DNA from: Bosea sp. PAMC 26642
GTDB lineage: Bacteria; Pseudomonadota; Alphaproteobacteria; Rhizobiales; Beijerinckiaceae
Assembly: GCF_001562255.1 (NCBI RefSeq)
Contig: NZ_CP014301.1
Span: 4,123,501-4,187,500 of the forward strand
DNA: 64,000 nt
Direction: 5' to 3'
The translations under genes were made by a program, and so were the position numbers. Of this stretch, positions 13,007-22,410 are shown in pieces. Positions within the stretch are counted from its first letter, which is position 1, and the number at the start of each line of letters is the position of its first letter. The notes beneath the pieces were generated by a model, which saw only the letters and a program-made list of their open reading frames with translations, did not search any database and was not told the DNA's origin.

Positions 13007-13764
13007 CAGGCCGTTCCTCCGGTTTCGCGCAACAGCCGCACCAGCGCATCGGCCGACGCGTCGATGAAGGTTCGTCCCTTTTCGGGTGTGGCGCGGCGGG
13101 CATCGCCGATGACGCCGGTCTGCGTCATGTCCCGGAACGGGCGATAGCGCACGACGGTGGGAGCCATCAAGGCGGCCGGGTCGGCATCGCGCATACCGAA
13201 CGCCTCGCTCAGGCGATCCTCGCGCACGAGATCGGGCGCCAACGCCATCATCATCGAAGTCTCGACCTCGCAGGCATGCATCACGCTGGTCTGGTCCTGC
13301 ATCGTCGGCGCCATGTCTTTCTGGGCGAGCAGGAAATAGGTTGTCGCCAGAATGCGCAGTTTCGTCTCTCTCGCGAAGTCCGGCAGGAAGGCCGAGAGGG
13401 CCGCGATGTTGCCGCCATGGCCGTTGACGATGACGACGCGGTGGAAGCCGTGCCGCTCGATGCTTTTCAGCAGGGCGAGCAGGACCGCGCGATAGGTCGG
13501 GATGTCGAAGGTGAAGGTGCCGCCGAAGGCCATGTGATGCTCGGCCATGCCGCACCACAGCGTCGGCGCCACGACGACCTCGACATCCCCGGCGCGCTCG
13601 GCGGCCGTCTTGCAGACCGCCCCGCACAGGATGGTATCGACGCCGACGGCCAGATGCGGCCCGTGCTGCTCCATCGAGGCGACCGGCAGCACCACGACGG
13701 CGTCGGCCGCAGCCCTGGCGCGCAGTTCTTCGGCGGTGAGTTCGCTCCACAGCACCGAGGCCAT
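13006..13764 (-). CDS. Creatininase-family amidohydrolase
   Basis: The 252-residue protein has the metal-site pattern of creatininase and related enzymes: LPVASMEQHGPHL near residues 26-38, VDTILCG, FDIPTY, VIVNGHGGN near residue 110 and HACEVETSMMMAL near residue 165. Family members open cyclic amides or formamides with zinc or manganese. It lies between ugpA and ugpE and overlaps both by single bases (TGATG at each end), so it is made together with the importer. This suggests that the importer's substrate, or something derived from it, is hydrolysed here. The exact reaction is unknown. Confidence 0.87.
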   Translation of the reverse strand: MASVLWSELTAEELRARAAADAVVVLPVASMEQHGPHLAVGVDTILCGAVCKTAAERAGDVEVVVAPTLWCGMAEHHMAFGGTFTFDIPTYRAVLLALLKSIERHGFHRVVIVNGHGGNIAALSAFLPDFARETKLRILATTYFLLAQKDMAPTMQDQTSVMHACEVETSMMMALAPDLVREDRLSEAFGMRDADPAALMAPTVVRYRPFRDMTQTGVIGDARRATPEKGRTFIDASADALVRLLRETGGTA

Positions 13765-14645
13765 CAGTAGCTCACCTTGCGCTCGATGAAGCGGAACTGC
13801 ACTGCCGTCATGCCGATCACCATGATCAGCAGGATGACCGACTGCGCCGCCGAGCCGCCGAGATTGGAGCCGCCCTTGCCGTCGGAATAAACCTTGTAGA
13901 CCAGTGTCTCGGTCTGGCCCGAGGGGCCGCCGCCGGTGACGGTGTCGATGATGCCGAAGGTGTCGAAGAAGACGTAGACGATGTTGACGACGAGCAGGAA
14001 GAAGGTCGTCGGCGAGAGCAGCGGGAAGACGATCGTCCAGAAGCGCCGCCAGGGCCGCGCTCCATCGATCACGGCGGCCTCGATCACGCTCTTGGGGATC
14101 GATTGCAGGCCGGCGAGGAAGAACAGGAAATTGTAGCTGATCTGCTTCCAGGTCGCTGCCAGAATGACCAGCAGCATCGCGTCGTTGCCGTTCAGCCGCG
14201 GATTCCATGCGATGCCCAGATTGGACAGCCCGCGCGCCAGCATCCCGAGCGACGGATCGAACATGAAGAGCCAGAGCACGCCGGCCACGGCCGGCGCGAC
14301 CGCATAGGGCCAGATCAGCAGGGTCTTGTAGATCTCGGCGCCCCGGATTTGCCGGTCGGCCATCACGGCGAAGAGCAGCGCCAGGCCAAGCGACAGGACG
14401 CAGACGAAGGACGAGAAGATCGCGGTGTTCCAGAAAGCCTTGAGATAGCCGGGATCGGAGAACAGCAGCTGGTAGTTCTCGAACCAGACGAACTCGGTCG
14501 AGGTGCCGAAGGCGTCCTGAAGCAGGAAGCTCTGCCAGACCGCCTGGCTCGCCGGCCAGTAGAAGAACAGCACGGTGATCACCAGCTGCGGGGCCAGCAG
14601 CAGGAGAGGGACCGTCAATCCAGTGAAGTAGGCGTTCTTCTGCAT
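13764..14645 (-). CDS. ugpA: ABC importer permease UgpA
   Basis: The 293-residue membrane protein has six helices and an EAA loop ([30 protein letters not shown]). The segments [22 protein letters not shown] and [16 protein letters not shown] are characteristic of UgpA. I placed the start at 14645 (MQKNAYFTG); the frame stays open further upstream but that part belongs to the palindromic repeat. Its stop overlaps the creatininase start (TGATG). It is the first gene after ugpB, separated by a REP-like element. Confidence 0.9.
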   Translation of the reverse strand: MQKNAYFTGLTVPLLLLAPQLVITVLFFYWPASQAVWQSFLLQDAFGTSTEFVWFENYQLLFSDPGYLKAFWNTAIFSSFVCVLSLGLALLFAVMADRQIRGAEIYKTLLIWPYAVAPAVAGVLWLFMFDPSLGMLARGLSNLGIAWNPRLNGNDAMLLVILAATWKQISYNFLFFLAGLQSIPKSVIEAAVIDGARPWRRFWTIVFPLLSPTTFFLLVVNIVYVFFDTFGIIDTVTGGGPSGQTETLVYKVYSDGKGGSNLGGSAAQSVILLIMVIGMTAVQFRFIERKVSY

Positions 14646-14661
14646 GGCAAGCACTGCTCGT

Positions 14662-14792
14662 GTCATTCCGGGGCTTCGCGTAGCGAAGAACCCGGAACCC
14701 ACGACCGGGTGAGAGTTGTCAAAGGCGCAACCTGAAGGTTCCGCCCAGTCGTGGGTTCCGGGTTCGGCCCATTCGGGCCGCCCCGGAACGAC
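14662..14792. repeat. REP-like palindromic repeat, copy 4 (type B)
   Basis: Ends GTCATTCCGGGG and CCCCGGAACGAC, with inner arms AACCCACGAC and GTCGTGGGTT. It fills nearly all of the gap between ugpB and ugpA. A structured RNA here could favour high expression of the binding protein over the permeases, as described for other binding-protein operons. Confidence 0.88.
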
Positions 14793-14801
14793 AGGAGGGG
14801 G

Positions 14802-16124
14802 TCAGCGCGACGCGGTCCGCTCGAACTGGCGCAGCATCTGGTTGCCGCGCTCGACGGCGGCATCGAGCGCCGCCTTGGGCGTCTTCTGGCCGTTCAGCGC
14901 CGCTTCCAGCTCTTCGGACCAGATGTCGCGAATCTGGACGAGGCTGCCGAAACGCAGGCCGCGCGAATTTTCCGTCGGCTCCTTGTTGTTGAGCTCGAGC
15001 AGCGGCGTTTCGAGATAGGGCTTGTCCTTGTAGAAGCCCGAGGCCTTGACCTTCTCGTAGGCCGCCTTGGTGATCGGCAGATAGCCCGACTCGGTATGCA
15101 GCTTCACCTGGCGATCGACATCCGAGAGGAAGGTGAAGAACTTGGCGACACCCTTGTATTCGGCAGCCGACTTGCCGCCCATCACCCACAGCGAGGCGCC
15201 GCCGATGATCGAGTTCTGCGGCGCGCCGGCGGCTTCGGGATAATACGGCATCGGCGCATTCGCCCAGTCGAATTTGGCGTTGGCGCGGACATTGCCGAAG
15301 AAGGCCGAGGAGGTCAGCATGATCGGGCATTCGCCCGAGGTGAAGCGGCCCTCGCCGGTGTTGGTACGTCCGGAATAGTCGTAGGTCTTGTCCTTCTGCA
15401 GCTCGACCAGGTTGGTCCAGTGCTTGAGGAAGAGCGGGCTGTTGAAGTTCAGCACCGTGTCGAAGCCGTCGAGCCCGTTCGCCTTGGTGGCGATCGGGAT
15501 GTTGTGCCAGGCGCCGAACTGCTCGATGTTGGCCCAGGTCGCCCAGGCATTGGTGAAGCCGCATTTGTCGAAGCCGGCGGCCTTCAGCTTCTTCCCGGCC
15601 TCGAAGACCTCAGGCCAGGTCTTGGGCGGCGCGTCGGGGTTCAGGCCGGCCTTCTTGAAGGCGTCCTTGTTGTACCACATCACCATCGACGACGAGTTGA
15701 ACGGCATCGAGAGCATGTCGCCCTTGGCCGTCGAATAGTAGCCGGTGATGGCGGGCAGATAGCTCTTGGGGTCGAATGCTTCGCCGGCTTCCTTCATCAG
15801 TTCGAAGACCGGCTTCACGGCGCCCTTGGCGGACATCATCGTGCCGGTGCCGACCTCGAAGACCTGCAGGATGTGCGGCGCGGCATTGGCGCGGAAGGCG
15901 GCGATGCCGGCGTTCAGCGTGTCCGGATAGGAGCCCTTATAGGCCGGAACGATCTTGTAGTCCTTCTGCGAGGCGTTGAAGTCCTCGGCCAGCTTCACGA
16001 CGACATCGTTGTTGGCGCCGGTCAGCGCGTGCCACCACTGGATCTCGGTCTGCGCCAGCGCCGGAGCGGAAGCGGCCATCGCGACTGTCGCGACGGACAT
16101 CAGGATCATCGATTTCACGGTCAT
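14802..16124 (-). CDS. ugpB: ABC importer, substrate-binding protein UgpB
   Basis: The 440-residue protein has a signal peptide ending PALAQ and a type I extracellular solute-binding fold. The segments VPAYKGSYPDTLNAGIAAFR and APHILQVFEVGTGTMM closely resemble UgpB, the glycerol-3-phosphate binding protein. The start at 16124 has GGGAGA at ideal spacing. It heads the operon ugpB-ugpA-creatininase-ugpE-ugpC. The operon runs divergently from the FAH-PfkB-proline racemase operon, with about 190 bases between the first start codons where shared control is likely. Confidence 0.92.
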   Translation of the reverse strand: MTVKSMILMSVATVAMAASAPALAQTEIQWWHALTGANNDVVVKLAEDFNASQKDYKIVPAYKGSYPDTLNAGIAAFRANAAPHILQVFEVGTGTMMSAKGAVKPVFELMKEAGEAFDPKSYLPAITGYYSTAKGDMLSMPFNSSSMVMWYNKDAFKKAGLNPDAPPKTWPEVFEAGKKLKAAGFDKCGFTNAWATWANIEQFGAWHNIPIATKANGLDGFDTVLNFNSPLFLKHWTNLVELQKDKTYDYSGRTNTGEGRFTSGECPIMLTSSAFFGNVRANAKFDWANAPMPYYPEAAGAPQNSIIGGASLWVMGGKSAAEYKGVAKFFTFLSDVDRQVKLHTESGYLPITKAAYEKVKASGFYKDKPYLETPLLELNNKEPTENSRGLRFGSLVQIRDIWSEELEAALNGQKTPKAALDAAVERGNQMLRQFERTASR

Positions 16125-16313
16125 CTTCGTCTCCCTTTCCACCCTGCATCGTCTTGGGTGGCTCTTGTCGTTGGTGCGCAAGCTAGCATGAAGCCGAGGT
16201 GACGTTTCAATGACAAAATGACGACGGTCCTCGATGATGCGATGTGCGCTCTCGGCTCTTGCACATTGCGCCGGAAGCGGCTGTTCTCCGCACCCTCCTT
16301 TCCACGACGATGG

Positions 16314-17498
16314 ATGTCCGCCATGTCGCTATCCCTCACACCTGCCAACACGCTGCCGGCAGATGCCGCAAGCGCGACACTGGTCGGCCGCGCCTGGCTG
16401 CCGGATGTTGCAGGCCCCGCCGTGGTCGTCCTGCGCGAGGGCCAGCTGATGGACATCAGCCGCACGTTTCCGACGACGCGCGACCTGTGCGAGGCGAAAG
16501 ATCCGGCCGGCGCTGCAAAGGCTGCGAGCGGCACGCCCATCGGTCCGCTTGCCGACATCCTGGCGAACACACCCGTCGATGCCCGCGATGCCAGAAGGCC
16601 CTGGCTGCTCTCGCCGCTCGACTTGCAGGCCGTGAAGGCGGCCGGCGTCACCTTCGCGGTCTCGATGCTGGAGCGCGTCATCGAGGAGAAGGCGCGCGGC
16701 AATCCGGCCGCCGCCGTCGCCATTCGCGAAGAAATCGGCAAGCTGATCGGCGACGATCTCTCGAAGCTGAAGCCTGGCTCGCCCGAGGCAATGCATCTCA
16801 AGGAGGTGCTGATCAAGCAGGGCGCCTGGAGCCAGTATCTCGAGGTCGGCATCGGGCCCGACGCCGAGATCTTCACCAAGGCCCCGTCGATGTCCTCGGT
16901 CGGCACCGGTTACGACGCGGGCCTCCATCCCGCCTCGACCTGGAACAACCCGGAGCCGGAGGTCGTGCTGATCGTCGCCTCGACAGGGATCATCGTCGGC
17001 GCGACGCTCGGCAACGACGTCAACCTGCGCGATGTCGAGGGGCGTTCGGCGCTGCTGCTCGGCAAGGCGAAGGACAACAATGCCTCGGCGACGGTCGGGC
17101 CGTTCATTCGCCTCTTCGATTCCGGCTTCACGCTCGACCATGTCCGCAACACCACCGTGACGCTGACGGTGGAAGGCGAGGACGGCTTCCGGCTCGAAGG
17201 CTCGTCCTCGATCGCGAAGATCAGCCGCGACCCGGCCGATCTCGCCGGCCAGATGCTGAATGCCAACCACCAGTATCCTGACGGCGCGGCGCTCTATCTC
17301 GGCACCATGTTCGCGCCGATCCAGGACCGCGACACGCCCGGCGGCGGCTTTACCCACAAGCAGGGCGACATCGTCACCATCGCTGCGCCGGAGCTGGGTG
17401 CGCTCGTCAATCGTATGCGCCGCTGCGACGCCTGCGAGCACTGGACCTTCGGCACCTCGCATCTGATGCGCAATCTGGCGAAGCGCGGATTGCTGTGA
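16314..17498 (+). CDS. Fumarylacetoacetate hydrolase-family enzyme (sugar-acid type)
   Basis: The product has about 394 residues with a C-terminal FAH fold: KAPSMSSVGTG, EPEVVLI (metal ligand region), GATLGNDVNLRDVEG and FDSGFTLDHVRN. Longer members of this type include 2-keto-3-deoxy-D-arabinonate dehydratases and diketo-deoxy sugar acid hydrolases, which fits a neighbouring sugar kinase. Two starts three codons apart (16314 and 16323) are possible and neither has a strong ribosome site. It overlaps the kinase gene by four bases. The role in breakdown of an imported sugar acid is inferred. Confidence 0.83.
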   Translation: MSAMSLSLTPANTLPADAASATLVGRAWLPDVAGPAVVVLREGQLMDISRTFPTTRDLCEAKDPAGAAKAASGTPIGPLADILANTPVDARDARRPWLLSPLDLQAVKAAGVTFAVSMLERVIEEKARGNPAAAVAIREEIGKLIGDDLSKLKPGSPEAMHLKEVLIKQGAWSQYLEVGIGPDAEIFTKAPSMSSVGTGYDAGLHPASTWNNPEPEVVLIVASTGIIVGATLGNDVNLRDVEGRSALLLGKAKDNNASATVGPFIRLFDSGFTLDHVRNTTVTLTVEGEDGFRLEGSSSIAKISRDPADLAGQMLNANHQYPDGAALYLGTMFAPIQDRDTPGGGFTHKQGDIVTIAAPELGALVNRMRRCDACEHWTFGTSHLMRNLAKRGLL

Positions 17499-18421
17499 GC
17501 GGTCCGGCGATCCTCGTCGTTGGCGAGGCGATCGGCGATTTCATCCCGCGCGACGGCGAGGGCCGGCACTACGAGGCGGTGCTCGGCGGCTCGGGCTTCA
17601 ACGCCGCGCTGGCACTGGCCCGCTTCGGAGCGGATGTCGGCTATGCGGGCGCGCTCTCGACCGATGCGCTTGGGCAGCGCTTTCGCGCGGCTCTGGCGGT
17701 GGAGGGCATCGACGATAGGCGCGTTGTCGCGAGCGACCGCCCCAGTGCCGTCGCCATCGTCGCGCCGCTGGGAGCGGACGGCGTGCCGGCCTTCGGTCTC
17801 TATCTCGACGGCACCGCTCACGGCGAACCCGACGGCGTGCCGCGCGAGTGCCCCGAAGCTGTCCTCCATCTTCACGCCGCCTCCTTCGGCGCGACGGCAG
17901 GTCCATCGGGTGAAGCGACGCTGGCGTTGATCGAGAGCGCCCGGAGAAGGGGCGCCAGCACCAGCTACGACGTGAACATCCGTCCCTCGGCGTTGCCGCC
18001 GCATGACGAAGCGACGCGGTTGATCGAGCAGCGGGTGGCGCGCGCCGACATCGTCAAGGTCAGCCTCGACGATCTGGACTGGCTCTACCCCGGCAAGACG
18101 GCCGACGAAGTGTCGATGGACTGGCGTGGTCTTGGCGCCCGCATCGTCCTGATGACCAGGGGGATGGACGGAGCAGTCCATGACGGGCCGGCCGGAACAT
18201 TCGCTATGCCGTCTCCCTCGGTCGTGGTTGCCGATACGGTGGGAGCAGGCGACACCTTCATCGGCGGCTTCCTGGCCGTGCTTGCGGCGCGAGACAGGCT
18301 CGGGACGGGGCTGGCCAAGGCGGCCAGAGGCGATCTCGAAGCGGCGCTCGCATTCGCCTGCGAGGTGGCTGCCGACAGCTGCACCAAACCGGGCTGCGAT
18401 CCGCCGCGACGCTCGCAATGA
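17495..18421 (+). CDS. PfkB-family carbohydrate kinase
   Basis: The 308-residue ribokinase-like enzyme has an N-terminal ILVVGEAIGDFIP, the sugar-binding GGSGFNAALALARFGADV near residues 30-47, and the ATP/anion-hole motif DTVGAGDTFIGGFLA near residue 245 with the catalytic Asp. It starts at a GTG overlapping the FAH stop (GTGA). Family members phosphorylate fructose, 2-keto-3-deoxygluconate and similar sugars; the substrate is unknown. It is the middle gene of a three-gene operon. Confidence 0.88.
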   Translation: MSGPAILVVGEAIGDFIPRDGEGRHYEAVLGGSGFNAALALARFGADVGYAGALSTDALGQRFRAALAVEGIDDRRVVASDRPSAVAIVAPLGADGVPAFGLYLDGTAHGEPDGVPRECPEAVLHLHAASFGATAGPSGEATLALIESARRRGASTSYDVNIRPSALPPHDEATRLIEQRVARADIVKVSLDDLDWLYPGKTADEVSMDWRGLGARIVLMTRGMDGAVHDGPAGTFAMPSPSVVVADTVGAGDTFIGGFLAVLAARDRLGTGLAKAARGDLEAALAFACEVAADSCTKPGCDPPRRSQ

Positions 18422-18437
18422 TGGTGGAGAACCTCGA

Positions 18438-19466
18438 ATGACCCGCCTGAGCTATCGCGACTATCACACCTGTGGCGAGCCGGTCCGCATCGTCACCGGC
18501 GGCTATCCTGTGCTGCGCGGCGCGACGATCCTGGAGAAGCGCCGCGACGCCCGCGACAACCACGATCATCTACGCCGCGCGATGATGCTGGAGCCGCGCG
18601 GCCATGCCGGGATGTATGGCGCGATCCCGATCGCGGCCTCGCATCCGGAAGCAGCGTTCGGCGTGCTGTTCACGCATAACGAAGGCTATTCGACCATGTG
18701 CGGCCACGCCACGATCGCGCTTGGCCGTTACGCGATCGAGGCCGGCCTCGTCGAGACGGTCGAGCCGATGACGCGCCTCGCGATCGAAGCACCCTGCGGG
18801 CTGGTGCGGCTCGCCTGCGAGGTCGAGGGCGGCACGGTCGGCCACGTCTCTTTCGAGAGCGTACCGGCCTTCGTGCAGGCGCGCGACCGTGTCGTCGAGG
18901 TGCCGGGGCTCGGGCCCATCACCACCGACATCGCCTATGGTGGCGCGTTCTACTGCATCCTGCCGGCCTCTCGTTTCGGGCTAGACCTCTTCGAGACGCC
19001 CATCGCCGAGATCGTCGCGGCGGCAAGCGCGATGACCGACGCGGTGCGGGCCGGGCCGCCGATCATGCATCCGACCGAACCCGATCTCGGCTTTCTCTAC
19101 GGCACGATCGTCACCGACGAGGCCGGGCCGTCCGAGACGAGCTTCAATCTCTGCGTCTTCGCAGAACGCCAGATCGATCGCTCGCCGACCGGCTCGGGCG
19201 TGACCGCCCGAATGGCGCTGGACCATGCCAAGGGGCTGATCGGGCAGGGGCAGGAGCGGCTGTTCCGCAGCATCACCGGCGGAACCTTTTCAGGCCGCGT
19301 CGTCGGGCCGGCGACCTTCCCGGCGGCCGGCGCGGTGACCGTCGAGGTCGGCGGCACCAGCTATTTCTCCGGCGAGGGCATGTTCACGATCGAGGCCGAC
19401 GACCCGCTCGGATGGGGATTTGAACTGCCGCACCGGTTCTCGGAGATCGTGGAAGGCTCCGGGTAA
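18438..19466 (+). CDS. Trans-3-hydroxy-L-proline dehydratase (proline racemase family)
   Basis: The 342-residue enzyme belongs to the proline racemase superfamily. The first catalytic cysteine is present (TMCGHATIALGR near residue 90). The second is replaced by threonine (DRSPTGSGVTARMA near residue 255). Cys-Thr pairs mark trans-3-hydroxy-L-proline dehydratases, which make pyrroline-2-carboxylate, whereas racemases and 4-hydroxyproline epimerases have Cys-Cys. GGAG stands eight bases before the ATG at 18438. It closes the FAH-kinase operon, suggesting use of host- or plant-derived hydroxyproline. Confidence 0.88.
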   Translation: MTRLSYRDYHTCGEPVRIVTGGYPVLRGATILEKRRDARDNHDHLRRAMMLEPRGHAGMYGAIPIAASHPEAAFGVLFTHNEGYSTMCGHATIALGRYAIEAGLVETVEPMTRLAIEAPCGLVRLACEVEGGTVGHVSFESVPAFVQARDRVVEVPGLGPITTDIAYGGAFYCILPASRFGLDLFETPIAEIVAAASAMTDAVRAGPPIMHPTEPDLGFLYGTIVTDEAGPSETSFNLCVFAERQIDRSPTGSGVTARMALDHAKGLIGQGQERLFRSITGGTFSGRVVGPATFPAAGAVTVEVGGTSYFSGEGMFTIEADDPLGWGFELPHRFSEIVEGSG

Positions 19467-19509
19467 GGATTTTCTGCCAAGCTCCCGGTGGGCAAATGCC
19501 GGGGCGGTG

Positions 19510-21216
19510 ATGGCGTTGAGCGATCTGAAGGCTGGGGTTGCGGGCAGCGCTGCGACGACGGGCGCCGTCACCCGCCTGCTCGGCTTGCCCCGGTTCTGGT
19601 TCGCCGCCTTCACGCTCGTCGTGCTGGCGGGCCTCGTACTGCCGCTGCGCCTGCCGCTCGGACCCAATGCCTGGGACACCGCCGTCTATCTCGACGCGAT
19701 CCACCGGATCGGGCTAGGCCAGGTCCCCAGCCTCGACTTCTTCGCGCCGGTCGGGCCGCTCGGCTATTATCTGGCGGCGGGACTGGAGGCGCTCTTTCCG
19801 CAGGCGCAGCCGATGCTGCTGGTCAATTGGGCCCTGCTGCCGGTGCTGCTGCCGCTATTCGCGGCCCTGATCGCCCATGTGGATGCCCGCTCGCGCGGAC
19901 AGGCGCTGGCGCTGCTCCTGCCATTCCTGCTCTTCGCCTCGCTGCCGGTGAACCTGCACAGCCTTTTTCCAGCACCGGGCTTCGACGGCTACGGCCATTA
20001 CAACCGCCATGTCAGCCTGTTGCTCTATTTGCTGATCGCGACGCTGCTGTTCGTGCGCGGCCGCGCGCTGATGGCGGGGCTGGTCGGGGCGCTGATGCTG
20101 ACGCTGTTCCTGGTCAAGATCACCGGCGCGGTCACCGGAACGCTGCTGGTCGGCTACGCCGTGCTGATCGGGCGGCTGCGGCTGCGCGACGGGGTGCTAG
20201 CAGCCGTGGGGGTTATCGCCGCATTGGTTCTCGTCGATCTCGGAACCGGGGCGGTACGAGCCTATGTCGAAGACATCCTGACGCTGCTTTTGCTCAACAC
20301 CAATGCGCTGCTGCCGCGCTTCCTCACCGTTGCCTCGGTGAAGTTCAATGTCGTCGGCCCCTGCCTGCTGCTGATCGGCGTGCTCGCGCTCGCGGCCTGG
20401 CGGCAACGGCCGGCGCTCTCGGTTGCAAGCGTGCGCGAGCAGGCCGACTCCCCGCTCGGCTGGCTCGCCGCCGGGCTCCTGGCACTGACCTTCTTCGAGA
20501 CGCAGAACACCGGTTCGCTCGAATTCATCGGGCTCTGGCCGGTACTGCTTCTGGTCATCATGGAATGGCGCGGCCGTGACGAGGCGCTGCGGCCGGTCGT
20601 GCTGGTCATGGCGCTGGCGGTCGCGCTGCCTAGCGCCGTGATCTTCATCGAGCGCAGTGCGCGGGCGGGTTTGGGTGCGGCCACCTATGTCGGGCTTTCC
20701 TTGCCGGACCTTGGTCCGCTGGGGCGCATCAGCATGAAGAACGAGAGCGCCGAACGCGCCAAGGACATGCTGGCGCACTATGCCGTGCAGCAGGCGAGCT
20801 ATCGCGACCTCGTCGCACGCGACGTGCTGCCCTCGCCGATCCTGTATTCCGAGATCGACTACCAGGGCGTCTGGCTGCTCGAACTCCAGCAGGGCATCAC
20901 CGCCATTCGTACCTGGGAGGCCAGCAGCGGCCGTCATTTGAACGGGGTCTTCACGCTCGACTTCGTCGATGCGATCAATCCCCTGCTGGGCCGTATCTCT
21001 CCAAGCCATGTGCCGATCGGGATCGACCCCGGCCGTAGCACCCCTGCGCTGGCGCCGCCGACGCTGACCGCGATCGCCGCGACGGACGCGATCCTGGCGC
21101 CGAAATGCCCGCCGACGACGGCGCGCTCGATGATCGCCAAGCATTTCGCCCCGGCGCTGCAAGGACGGCGGCTGGTGGAGCTGTCGCCATGCTGGGACAT
21201 GTGGCTGCGGCCCTGA
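19510..21216 (+). CDS. Polytopic inner-membrane protein, possible lipid-linked glycosyltransferase
   Basis: The 568-residue protein has about ten hydrophobic segments. A short acidic motif follows the first helix (NAWDTAVYLDAIHRI), and a large loop after the second includes DFFAPVGPLGYY. This layout resembles GT-C membrane glycosyltransferases such as GT39/ArnT-like proteins, but I see no decisive motif. The C-terminal 150 residues are soluble (periplasmic) with few cysteines. The start at 19510 has GGGGCGG upstream; GTG at 19507 is an alternative. It stands alone between the hydroxyproline operon and the ada-like gene. Confidence 0.75.
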   Translation: MALSDLKAGVAGSAATTGAVTRLLGLPRFWFAAFTLVVLAGLVLPLRLPLGPNAWDTAVYLDAIHRIGLGQVPSLDFFAPVGPLGYYLAAGLEALFPQAQPMLLVNWALLPVLLPLFAALIAHVDARSRGQALALLLPFLLFASLPVNLHSLFPAPGFDGYGHYNRHVSLLLYLLIATLLFVRGRALMAGLVGALMLTLFLVKITGAVTGTLLVGYAVLIGRLRLRDGVLAAVGVIAALVLVDLGTGAVRAYVEDILTLLLLNTNALLPRFLTVASVKFNVVGPCLLLIGVLALAAWRQRPALSVASVREQADSPLGWLAAGLLALTFFETQNTGSLEFIGLWPVLLLVIMEWRGRDEALRPVVLVMALAVALPSAVIFIERSARAGLGAATYVGLSLPDLGPLGRISMKNESAERAKDMLAHYAVQQASYRDLVARDVLPSPILYSEIDYQGVWLLELQQGITAIRTWEASSGRHLNGVFTLDFVDAINPLLGRISPSHVPIGIDPGRSTPALAPPTLTAIAATDAILAPKCPPTTARSMIAKHFAPALQGRRLVELSPCWDMWLRP

Positions 21217-21225
21217 GAACCGCTG

Positions 21226-22230
21226 CTACACACCCGCCGTCTGCCCGGCTTCCCAGCCCAGGATCGCGCGCTTGCGGGTCAGTCCCCAATGGTAGCCTGT
21301 GAGCGCGCCGGACTTGCCGATGACGCGGTGGCAGGGCACGACGAAGGAAATCGGGTTCTTGCCGACGGCCGCCCCCACCGCCCGCGCGGCGCTCGGCTTG
21401 CCGATCCGGCTCGCGACATCGCCATAGGTCGTTGCCCGGCCAACCGGAATGCGCAGCAGCGTCTCCCAGACCCGGACCTCGAAATCCGTGCCGATCAGCA
21501 CCACCCGCAAAGGCGTCTCCTCGCACCACGCCTTCGGATCGAAGACACGGGCAGCGTAGGGGCGCGTCGTGGCCGGGTCGAAGTGGTAATCGGCATGGGG
21601 CCAGCGCCGCATCATGTCGGCCAGCGCCTCCGCCCGCCCGCCGATGGCCTTGCCGCCATCGACGCTGGTCGAGACCCAGCCGAGGCCGGCGAGGCCGCGT
21701 TCGGTCGCGACGATCAGCGCTTCCCCGAAGGGCGAGGCATGGAAGCCATAGGACATCTTCAGCCCGCCGCCGCCGGCCTTCCATTCGCCCGGCGACATCG
21801 CCTCATGGGTGACGAAGAGATCGTGCAGCCGGCCCGGTCCCGACAGACCGACCTCATAGCTGGTGTCAAGGATGCTGGCCGAGGCGCCGAGCAGGCCCTT
21901 GGCATGATCGAGCGTGATCGCCTGCAGGAAGGCCTTCGGGGTGAGGCCGCACCAGCGCCGGAAGAGATGGTGCACGTCGGTCGGGGTCGCGCCAGCTGCA
22001 TCGGCGATCGCCTCGATCGTCGGCTGCTCGCGCCACCGCTCCGTGATGAAGGCCAGGATCTTGCGCACCGTGTCGTAGTCGGAGCCTGGCGCTGCCATCG
22101 GGAAATCGCCTTCGGCCGGCATCGCCTCGGTGGCGCGGGCCAGCACGGCGTTGGAGAAACGGGTCGGCGTCATCGCGGTTTTCATGGAGCCATGGACATT
22201 CATCGTCGTGAACCTCGCATCATTCGTCAT
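21226..22230 (-). CDS. Ada-like AraC/Ogt fusion: methylated-DNA-cysteine methyltransferase
   Basis: This DNA repair protein combines an AraC-type helix-turn-helix (about residues 50-150) with a C-terminal Ogt domain carrying the active-site motif PCHRV near residue 300, preceded by RIPVGRATTYGDVA and RAVGAAVGKNP. It removes methyl groups from O6-methylguanine by self-methylation. The Ada N-terminal zinc domain is missing, so this is the shorter Ada type. The frame starts at 22230, but ATG at 22203 has a better site (GAGG, nine bases upstream) and may be the true start. Regulation of its own gene is likely but not shown. Confidence 0.88.
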   Translation of the reverse strand: MTNDARFTTMNVHGSMKTAMTPTRFSNAVLARATEAMPAEGDFPMAAPGSDYDTVRKILAFITERWREQPTIEAIADAAGATPTDVHHLFRRWCGLTPKAFLQAITLDHAKGLLGASASILDTSYEVGLSGPGRLHDLFVTHEAMSPGEWKAGGGGLKMSYGFHASPFGEALIVATERGLAGLGWVSTSVDGGKAIGGRAEALADMMRRWPHADYHFDPATTRPYAARVFDPKAWCEETPLRVVLIGTDFEVRVWETLLRIPVGRATTYGDVASRIGKPSAARAVGAAVGKNPISFVVPCHRVIGKSGALTGYHWGLTRKRAILGWEAGQTAGV

Positions 22231-22410
22231 GACGCGAAATTAGGTCCGGCACCATGCGGACTCCACCCGAAAGCTGGCAAGTCGCACCGTCCGGCTCGCG
22301 AACTGCGCTGCTCGTCACAGAGGACGGCTATCCCTGGGGCTCCGGGGCGGGCATTCTCCGGCAGCATCGCGGCCGACGCCGCTGCTGATCACAGCCAGGG
22401 GAACACCGAC

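Noticed and set aside
21289-22410. Long N-terminal extension of the alpha/beta hydrolase
   Set aside because: This part of the frame is antisense to the ada-like gene; the ATG at 22,411 has a strong ribosome site and starts the known domain.
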